From contig JAQVOV010000067.1 of NCBI GenBank assembly GCA_028702395.1, forward strand, positions 1-8,071: a stretch of 8,071 nt of DNA, read 5' to 3'. Shown piece after piece: positions 1 through 4,458 of the stretch (the first letter of the stretch is position 1; the number at the start of each line of letters is the position of its first letter). The position numbers and the translations under genes were made by a program. The DNA is from Candidatus Omnitrophota bacterium. GTDB lineage: Bacteria; Omnitrophota; Gorgyraeia; JABMRN01. The notes under the pieces are model-generated. The model saw only the letters and a program-made list of their open reading frames with translations. It did not search any database and was not told where the DNA came from.

Positions 1-392
1 GCAATGGCCTTAAGATTATCCAGTCTATTGCTATGTTTTTTTTTGCTTTTATCAACAAGGGCTGTAACCCCTGTTGCTGATAAAGTCAGATCTTCCGCTA
101 GCATTGTACTTGAACAATCCATAACAAGCATGATAGCTATACCATAATGCTGTTTTTCCTGTTCAATGACAAATTGCGGTCTTGCAGCAGCAATACAAAC
201 AAGAACAAAAATAATTATCCTGAGATAATGTATCCTTGATACAATAAAACTTTTAAGATCAAAATTATTTTTAAATGCCTTTGTTGAAGAAATAATAAGA
301 AAGTTTTGTTTTGTACCTTTTATCTTGAAAGCTAACAAACAGAAGAAAAACAAAGGAATGAAAAGTAAAAACAATGGATCATTGAATATCAT
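1..392 (-). CDS. BatA/BatB-type membrane VWA protein, N-terminal part (runs off left edge)
   Basis: Only the first 130 codons are in the window. Reading from the ATG at 392, a hydrophobic segment (residues about 6-22) is followed by a polar linker and a second membrane segment (about 57-70, ending AAARPQ). A von Willebrand A domain then begins. That order (TM, TM, 'ARPQ', VWA) is typical of BatA/BatB proteins, whose VWA domain normally lies outside the cytoplasmic membrane and is anchored by a further TM near the C-terminus. The metal-binding MIDAS motif is D92-C-S94-S-T96, with Thr in place of the usual last Ser. About 25 residues, longer than usual, separate it from the NRLDNLKAI helix. The start overlaps the previous gene by 14 bases, and GGGGAG (406..401) lies 8 bases upstream as ribosome binding site. 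The partners are the MoxR and DUF58 proteins of the same operon. BatA and BatB cannot be told apart from this fragment, but the position right after the BatD/DUF4381-like gene suggests BatA. Confidence 0.82.
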   Translation of the reverse strand, partial: MIFNDPLFLLFIPLFFFCLLAFKIKGTKQNFLIISSTKAFKNNFDLKSFIVSRIHYLRIIIFVLVCIAAARPQFVIEQEKQHYGIAIMLVMDCSSTMLAEDLTLSATGVTALVDKSKKKHSNRLDNLKAI

Positions 393-1362
393 TTTTTTCG
401 CTCCCCAGTAATTCTGATCGTATTTCAAGAATAAGGGCCTTAGCCTCATTGATCTCAATTTTCTTATCAGAGAACCTTAACAGATTTATTGTTCCTAAGA
501 TTGAAATGAACTTCGCTTTTTGCTCATCAGACACTTCTTTTGACCGGTTAAGTGCATCAATACATCCATAGGCATCTTTTCGTAACATAACAAGTGAATA
601 TTTGTGTTGCAAAATATCCACTAAAGGTTGGGAAAGACTTGAAATACTCTGTCGCAAGTTATCGTTTGACAAGCTATTTTCAATAGCATTCATTTTCTCT
701 ATAAAGATCTCTAAAGGTGTTTTCTTTATCTTATTTGCTTTTGTGCGTATCAGCCATACTAATAAAATAATAAAAACAAAACAACAGAACGAAACAAAAC
801 AATACAAAGTTATCCTCTTGACACTCGTTATTGAAATTATCCCAAAAGGAGTATTAATTTCTTTTATTTTAAGTCTAATTGGAGCATCTATAGTTCTACT
901 AGAAGGGCCTTCACCTGAAGAGAAAGCTATCTTTGATAACTCATATTTACGGTCCTTATCAAGCATGCTTTTCACAAAGAATGTAGTTTCATTCACTTTT
1001 TGCTTTAGAACAGTTCCTTTAACATCTTTAGCAACAATTTCAAAACCTCTAATGATATTATCCCCTGCTATTTTCGGGCAAAAGGAAACAGTGAATATCG
1101 TCCTTTTTTGAGAAATGCCGTTATCGGTGTTGCGTGATACACTTACTTGTCCATATTCATTGAAGATATCGGAAAATGGAATGGACTCAACAAAAAGATC
1201 TTTTTCTGTTACTATTGTCACAATAAACTGTGTTTCTTTACCAACATAGTTCTTTTCTGAAAAGATCTTTTTTGTAACGCTAAAAAAAGTCTCTCCTATT
1301 ACACATATATAGATAAGGGAACTTATGGCAATAGTAGATAAAACAACAAAAAAACGTTTCAC
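379..1362 (-). CDS. BatD/DUF4381-like membrane protein of the MoxR operon
   Basis: The protein has 327 residues starting at GTG. An N-terminal hydrophobic segment (about 4-22) is a signal peptide or membrane anchor. An extracytoplasmic part (about 23-183) rich in alternating beta-like stretches follows, then a clear membrane helix (about 184-206), a basic stop-transfer stretch (RTKANKIKK) and a helical cytoplasmic tail (about 215-327). This topology, and its place between DUF58 and the VWA gene, fit the BatD ('oxygen tolerance') or DUF4381 membrane proteins of MoxR operons. The tail resembles the DUF4381 pattern (leucine-rich helices, then an RFSD/E-type segment), while the ectodomain is more BatD-like. 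It is much shorter than full BatD proteins. The GTG overlaps the DUF58 stop by one base (TAGTG); AAAGGG lies 9 bases upstream and GAGG is nearer. No other in-frame start would keep the signal segment. The role is inferred as a membrane partner of the VWA proteins; the family assignment rests on topology and context. Confidence 0.68.
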   Translation of the reverse strand: MKRFFVVLSTIAISSLIYICVIGETFFSVTKKIFSEKNYVGKETQFIVTIVTEKDLFVESIPFSDIFNEYGQVSVSRNTDNGISQKRTIFTVSFCPKIAGDNIIRGFEIVAKDVKGTVLKQKVNETTFFVKSMLDKDRKYELSKIAFSSGEGPSSRTIDAPIRLKIKEINTPFGIISITSVKRITLYCFVSFCCFVFIILLVWLIRTKANKIKKTPLEIFIEKMNAIENSLSNDNLRQSISSLSQPLVDILQHKYSLVMLRKDAYGCIDALNRSKEVSDEQKAKFISILGTINLLRFSDKKIEINEAKALILEIRSELLGSEKNDIQ

Positions 1363-2249
1363 TATCCTCTACCCTTTCTGCGCATTTTCCTTTTTTCAAA
1401 AAAATCCACAAGGGCGTTTACATATTCCCCTGTAGTGGAAATATTTATATTATCAATGGAAAGACGCTTTAAAAGCTTATCTGTCTTTTCGAAGTGTTCA
1501 TGATGTTGTTTGAAATATTTGTTGCGTAGATCTTTATTCGCGGTATTTATAAAAAATCTTTTTTTAGTCTCTGGATCTTTTAAACTGACAAAACCAACAT
1601 CAGGTAAATTAAGATCAACAGGATCATTTACACGTATTGCAATAAGGTCATGTTTTTTACTTGATATCAATAAAGGTTTTCTGATGTTTTCAGCAAAAAG
1701 GTCTGAGATCAAAAAAACAACGCAGCTTTTTTTCATGACCATATTCAAGAATTGAAATGCGAGAGGGATATCAGTGCCTTTGCCATTGGGCTTGGTATAA
1801 AGAACCTCTCTTATAAGTCTTAAATTATGGTGACGTCCTTTTTTTGGTGGTATGTACTTTTCAATAATGTCTGAAAACATTATAAGCCCTACTTTATCGT
1901 TATTTTTTGATGCTGATGATGCAAGTACAGCACAAAGTTCAGCTTCTAGCTCACGTTTTAATCTATCAACACTTCCAAAGCCACTGGACCCTGAAATATC
2001 AAGTAGGAACATGATCGTGAGTTCTCTTTCTTCTACGAACTTTTTTATGTGCGCTAACCCTGTACGTGCTGTAACATTCCAGTCAATTTGTCGTATTTCA
2101 TCTCCGACAACATATTCGCGTACTTCAAAAAACTCTAATCCCCTACCTTTAAAAACACTTTTATAGTCTCCGGCAAAAATATTAGTTGCAAGCCGCGAAG
2201 TCTTTATATGCAATCTCTTGATCTTTTTCATTATTTCAACAGGGATCAT
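1362..2249 (-). CDS. DUF58 domain protein (VWA-like fold, MoxR operon)
   Basis: This is a clear DUF58 protein. With the start used here (295 residues) the family signature KGRGLEFFEVREY...GDEIRQIDWNVTAR begins near residue 34 and is followed by HIKKFVEERELT. A MIDAS-like DISGS sits at about 84-88, a GTDI segment near 158-161 and ISDLF near 181-185, all consistent with a vWA-like fold. There is no signal peptide or membrane segment, so it is cytoplasmic, as is common for this short form. The frame is open up to an ATG at 2315, giving 22 more residues. That ATG lacks a ribosome binding site, and the extra stretch is polar and lies in repeat-like DNA, whereas the ATG at 2249 has AAGGA five bases upstream. 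I therefore chose 2249. The last base of the stop codon is the first base of the next gene's GTG. DUF58 proteins are the usual partners of MoxR ATPases; their biochemical activity is not established. Confidence 0.92.
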   Translation of the reverse strand: MIPVEIMKKIKRLHIKTSRLATNIFAGDYKSVFKGRGLEFFEVREYVVGDEIRQIDWNVTARTGLAHIKKFVEERELTIMFLLDISGSSGFGSVDRLKRELEAELCAVLASSASKNNDKVGLIMFSDIIEKYIPPKKGRHHNLRLIREVLYTKPNGKGTDIPLAFQFLNMVMKKSCVVFLISDLFAENIRKPLLISSKKHDLIAIRVNDPVDLNLPDVGFVSLKDPETKKRFFINTANKDLRNKYFKQHHEHFEKTDKLLKRLSIDNINISTTGEYVNALVDFFEKRKMRRKGRG

Positions 2250-2254
2250 ATGTG

Positions 2255-2259
2255 TCCTT
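2255..2259 (-). promoter_or_regulatory. Ribosome binding site deciding the DUF58 start
   Basis: AAGGA on the minus strand with a 5-base spacer (CACAT) to the ATG at 2249. The upstream in-frame ATG at 2315 has no purine-rich element in the preceding bases, so this site favours the shorter protein. Confidence 0.6.
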
Positions 2260-2270
2260 GTGTTATTGTG

Positions 2271-2392
2271 TCGTGAGTCATAAGTCAATATGTCATGGGA
2301 GTCTGTATTTTGCATTAAACTTGTTTAGTATTGATCTAAAGACTCACGCTCCAAAGCCACAAGATTCATAACAAAATACACATGACTCACGA
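2271..2392. repeat. Spacer with inverted and direct GACTCACG repeats between moxR and DUF58 genes
   Basis: An 11-bp inverted repeat has arms TCGTGAGTCAT at 2271..2281 and ATGACTCACGA at 2382..2392. A third copy of the core GACTCACG lies at 2341..2348, in direct orientation to the right arm. Partial copies (GACTC, ATGAC) occur between. The arms could pair in the operon transcript across about 100 bases, or the stretch may be a decayed short-repeat tract. It fills the 147-base gap between the moxR stop and the chosen DUF58 start, the only sizeable gap in an otherwise overlapping operon. Regulatory meaning is unknown. Confidence 0.45.
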
Positions 2393-2396
2393 ACGC

Positions 2397-3383
2397 TTAA
2401 GGTATTGGTACAGTATCAAATATTTTCTTAATAATAGTTTCTGCGGTGATCTCTTCTGCTTCAGCTTCATAGCTTGGAATGATCCTATGGCGTAATACAT
2501 CTAAACTTATTTGTTTGATATCATCTGGGATAACAAATCCTCTTCCCTGGATAAAAGCATATGCTTTCGCTGCACTTATTAGTGACAGACTTGCTCTTGG
2601 TGATGCTCCAAGATCTATCATATTATTGAATTGCTTTAGGCCATATTTTTCAGGGTATCGAGTTGAGAAAACAATATCAACAATATACTTTTTCAATGTT
2701 TCATCAATATGTATTTCATTAACAAGTTTACGTGCTTCAACGATATCAGTAGGATTGACAACAGGTGCAACAGATGGTTGTCCTGATAATCCTGTCATTC
2801 TGGTTATCATGTCAACTTCTTCGGTAGAGGATAAATATGAAATATTGACTTTCATAAGAAATCTGTCTAGTTGGGCTTCAGGTAAAGGATAAGTTCCTTC
2901 CTGTTCAACAGGATTTTGTGTTGCCATGACAAGGAAAGGTTCTTCCATTTTAAAGGTTTGATCGCCAATTGTTACCTGTCTTTCTTGCATAGCCTCTAAG
3001 AGAGCGCTTTGAACTTTTGCCGGTGCACGATTTATTTCATCTGCAAGTATTATGTTAGAAAATATAGGTCCTTTTTTAATTGTAAAGACACTTTCTTTAG
3101 GGTTATATATCAAAGTTCCGATAATATCTGCAGGTAAAAGATCCGGGGTAAATTGTATTCTTTGGAATTTTGTCTGGATAGAATCAGACAATGTTTTTAT
3201 GGAAAGCGTTTTAGCCAAACCAGGGACACTTTCAACAAGTAAATGTCCATTTGCTAGTATGCCTATTAAGAGTCTTTCGACAAGATCTTTTTGTCCTATA
3301 ATAACTTTATGAACATTGTCCAAAACCTTATTAACAAATGTGCTTTTTTGTTTTACTTCATCATTCATATGGTCTTTTTCCAT
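2397..3383 (-). CDS. MoxR-family AAA+ ATPase
   Basis: A typical MoxR ATPase of 328 residues with the start used here. In order it shows: a leading helical part with IIGQKDLVERLL; a Walker A-like ESVPGLAKT at about 51-59; Walker B IILADE (111-116) followed by INRAPAKVQSALLEAMQERQVT; sensor 1 within ATQNPVEQEGTYPLPEAQLDRF (about 154-175), including the likely arginine finger; and sensor 2 in GASPRAS (about 259-265). The family hydrolyses ATP in cytoplasmic hexameric rings and is thought to mature or regulate VWA partner proteins; DUF58, BatD-like and BatA-like genes follow directly. One oddity is that the first Walker A glycine (usually EGVPG) is serine, from codon AGT. The frame also opens at a GTG (3401), but a strong AAGGGGGGAG lies just before the ATG at 3383 and a TATAAT at 3410..3405 would place the transcript start near or after the GTG. 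MoxR identity is near certain. Confidence 0.95.
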   Translation of the reverse strand: MEKDHMNDEVKQKSTFVNKVLDNVHKVIIGQKDLVERLLIGILANGHLLVESVPGLAKTLSIKTLSDSIQTKFQRIQFTPDLLPADIIGTLIYNPKESVFTIKKGPIFSNIILADEINRAPAKVQSALLEAMQERQVTIGDQTFKMEEPFLVMATQNPVEQEGTYPLPEAQLDRFLMKVNISYLSSTEEVDMITRMTGLSGQPSVAPVVNPTDIVEARKLVNEIHIDETLKKYIVDIVFSTRYPEKYGLKQFNNMIDLGASPRASLSLISAAKAYAFIQGRGFVIPDDIKQISLDVLRHRIIPSYEAEAEEITAETIIKKIFDTVPIP

Positions 3384-3384
3384 A

Positions 3385-3394
3385 CTCCCCCCTT
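3385..3394 (-). promoter_or_regulatory. Strong ribosome binding site of the MoxR gene
   Basis: AAGGGGGGAG on the minus strand, with its AAGGGG core 5 bases from the ATG at 3383. If translation began at the alternative GTG (3401) this purine run would be coding (Gln-Gly-Gly-Ser), which is less likely. Confidence 0.6.
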
Positions 3395-3404
3395 GTTGCA
3401 CATA

Positions 3405-3410
3405 ATTATA
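3405..3410 (-). promoter_or_regulatory. Candidate -10 box for the MoxR/Bat operon
   Basis: A perfect TATAAT on the minus strand, 22 bases upstream of the chosen moxR ATG. The bases about 17 upstream (TTTTAT) are a poor match to TTGACA, so the -35 is weak or absent. A transcript would start close to 3398, giving a short leader that carries the ribosome binding site. AT-rich DNA produces such boxes by chance. Confidence 0.35.
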
Positions 3411-3531
3411 TCACATATATGATTTGTATAAAAGAATGTTTTTCCCAATTTTGCAAAAGGATTTGAAAAGTAAAAGACACATCACCACCCTGTTATTGTG
3501 GTTTCCTAAAGAGCAGCCCCTCCATGCCCTT

Positions 3532-3552
3532 TGTACGGGTCTGACCCGTACA
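3532..3552 (+). repeat. REP-like palindrome 1 (perfect)
   Basis: Ten-base arms TGTACGGGTC and GACCCGTACA around a central T, with no mismatch. It is preceded by CCCT and followed by GG, as is palindrome 3. Single-stranded it would form a stable GC-rich hairpin, the type of substrate RAYT enzymes bind. Confidence 0.85.
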
Positions 3553-3585
3553 GGCCTTCATCTACAGTTTTACACATAAAATTTA

Positions 3586-3606
3586 TGTACGGGTCAGACA
3601 CGTACA
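3586..3606 (-). repeat. REP-like palindrome 2 (one mismatch)
   Basis: Same palindrome with central A, i.e. inverted relative to copy 1. One arm base differs (A at 3600 where C is expected), unpairing one position. It starts 54 bases after copy 1, the same offset as between copies 3 and 4. Confidence 0.8.
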
Positions 3607-3626
3607 AACTTTTTAAAAAAAGTTTG
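3605..3626. repeat. AT-rich 10-bp inverted repeat next to palindrome 2
   Basis: Arms CAAACTTTTT and AAAAAGTTTG separated by AA. The left arm begins inside the last two bases of palindrome 2. It could form a hairpin in the transposase leader or in single-stranded DNA. No counterpart was seen next to palindrome 4, so it is not a symmetric part of the element. Confidence 0.5.
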
Positions 3627-3654
3627 GGACAAAATGCGATTTTATTCGTATATA
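3624..3654 (+). promoter_or_regulatory. Weak candidate promoter of the transposase gene
   Basis: TTGGGA (3624..3629) and TATATA (3649..3654) are separated by 19 bases, slightly long for a sigma70-type promoter. They lie about 40 bases before the chosen start. Low confidence given the base composition. The rest of the roughly 310-base stretch between the moxR start and this gene holds palindromes 1 and 2, the AT hairpin and no gene that I can support. Confidence 0.22.
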
Positions 3655-3680
3655 ACATTAGAGGGGTAAAAAACAAAATG

Positions 3681-3687
3681 AAAGGAG
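3681..3687 (+). promoter_or_regulatory. Ribosome binding site of the RAYT gene
   Basis: AAAGGAG five bases upstream of the ATG at 3693. An ATG at 3678, in the same frame, has only a distant GAGGGG, so 3693 is preferred. Confidence 0.65.
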
Positions 3688-3692
3688 AAAAA

Positions 3693-4307
3693 ATGAAAAA
3701 AAATGATGTTCTTATGCTTCAACCAATTTATCATGTTTGCAATAAAAGTATTGAGGGGTACAATATTTTTCGTAGTGATCATGAGTACCAGAGATTTTTA
3801 ATGTCATTATCCTACTACAAATATGGAAAACAAACTAATAGGTTTGCACGCTACCTTCAACTTATAAACGAATTCAAGGCACCTGAAATAAATAAAACAA
3901 ACCAACTTGTAAACATCTATACTTATTGTATTATGCCAACCCACTATCATCTTTTAGTAGAAGAGTTAGTCGAAAAAGGAATTGAAAAATTCGTTCACAT
4001 GGTAGAAACGAGTTATGCAGTTTTTTTTAATACTAAATATAAACGCAAAGGACATTTATGGCAGAATAAGTACAAAAAAATACCACTAACATCAAACAAT
4101 CAATTTCTACATACAACAAGATATCTTCACATTAATCCAGTTAAGAGCAGGTTGATCATCAATCCAAAGGATTGGAAACATTCCTCATATCTCTATTATA
4201 TATCAAAAGAGAAAAATCCTCTATTGGATGATTTTACAAAATATATGTCTTTATCAAGAAGTGATTACAAAGAATTTGTAGAAAAATATTTGGATGACCT
4301 TTTTTAA
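3693..4307 (+). CDS. REP-associated tyrosine transposase (RAYT, Y1/HUH IS200-like)
   Basis: 204 residues. The fold markers of the Y1 transposase family are present in order: PIYHVCNKS near the N-terminus (the family's 'hVxNRg' strand); the HUH metal motif H84-Y-H86 in YCIMPTHYHLLVEE; SYAVFFNTKYKRKGHLWQNKYK (about 107-128); and YLHINPVKSRLI, in which Y144 aligns with the catalytic tyrosine of E. coli RAYT (Y four residues before the NP pair). W161 and HSSY (163-166) complete the usual tail. The enzyme is expected to nick and join single-stranded DNA at REP hairpins, and four such palindromes surround it. The reading frame is open back to a TTG at 3531, but that extension merely translates palindromes 1 and 2 (giving YGSDPY and YGSDTY) and should not be annotated. 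The gene ends six bases before palindrome 3 and converges on the large minus-strand gene. Catalytic residues look intact, so it may be active. Confidence 0.9.
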   Translation: MKKNDVLMLQPIYHVCNKSIEGYNIFRSDHEYQRFLMSLSYYKYGKQTNRFARYLQLINEFKAPEINKTNQLVNIYTYCIMPTHYHLLVEELVEKGIEKFVHMVETSYAVFFNTKYKRKGHLWQNKYKKIPLTSNNQFLHTTRYLHINPVKSRLIINPKDWKHSSYLYYISKEKNPLLDDFTKYMSLSRSDYKEFVEKYLDDLF

Positions 4308-4313
4308 TCCCTT

Positions 4314-4334
4314 TGTACGGGTCTGACCTGTACA
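4314..4334 (+). repeat. REP-like palindrome 3 (one G-T wobble)
   Basis: Central T, same orientation as copy 1 and preceded by the same CCCT. The right arm has T at 4329 instead of C, which still allows G-U pairing in RNA. It lies six bases after the transposase stop, so its hairpin may cap or terminate that transcript. Confidence 0.83.
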
Positions 4335-4367
4335 GGAAATCTGTGTGCAAAAGTGCCCCTAAACGCT

Positions 4368-4388
4368 TGTACGGGTCAGACCCGTACA
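4368..4388 (-). repeat. REP-like palindrome 4 (perfect)
   Basis: Perfect 10-base arms around a central A, inverted relative to copies 1 and 3. It is followed by AAGGG, the inverse of the CCCTT found left of copies 1 and 3. The 70 bases from here to the end of the large gene contain the right-hand inverted flank (to 4405) and a run of eight A (eight T on the minus strand, 4429..4436), but no convincing terminator stem. Confidence 0.85.
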
Positions 4389-4458
4389 AAGGGCTCAGCA
4401 TGGAGATAGACCAGGGAGTTCACACAACAAAAAAAACAAGAAACTTTAGAAAGGGGTT

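Larger units (their letters stand above)
3520..4405. mobile_element. REP-RAYT module: Y1 transposase gene flanked by paired palindromes
   Basis: About 886 bp. A plus-strand HUH/Y1 transposase gene is bracketed by two pairs of related 21-bp palindromes. The first member of each pair has central base T and the second has A, so each pair is inverted head to head. Both pairs measure exactly 75 bp overall. Outside them the left flank CTCCATG+CCCTTTG (3520..3533) matches the inverse of the right flank with five extra bases between the two blocks (4387..4405), giving extended inverted ends. This organisation fits repetitive extragenic palindromes handled by a REP-associated tyrosine transposase (RAYT). 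The element lies between two minus-strand genes and is opposite to both. The outer boundaries are my estimate from the inverted similarity; no target duplication was identified. Confidence 0.72.

Noticed and set aside
602..1111. Open frame of 169 codons on the plus strand opposite the BatD-like gene
   Set aside because: It lies wholly inside a well-supported minus-strand gene, has no recognisable domain, and its hydrophobic content mirrors the AT-rich opposite strand.
2250..2315. 22-residue N-terminal extension of the DUF58 protein
   Set aside because: No ribosome binding site precedes the ATG at 2315, the DNA is repeat-like, and the ATG at 2249 has AAGGA at ideal spacing.
2479..2892. Open frame of 137 codons on the plus strand opposite the MoxR gene
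   Set aside because: It is antisense to conserved MoxR motifs and shows no family features of its own.
3520..4405. CRISPR array made of the four 21-bp repeats
   Set aside because: Only two repeats occur on each side of a gene, in alternating orientation; they are palindromic, the spacing is wrong for an array, and no cas gene is present.
4428..4458. Rho-independent terminator after the giant gene
   Set aside because: There is an eight-T run on the minus strand, but the sequence before it only gives a weak, bulged AAAC/GTTT stem.
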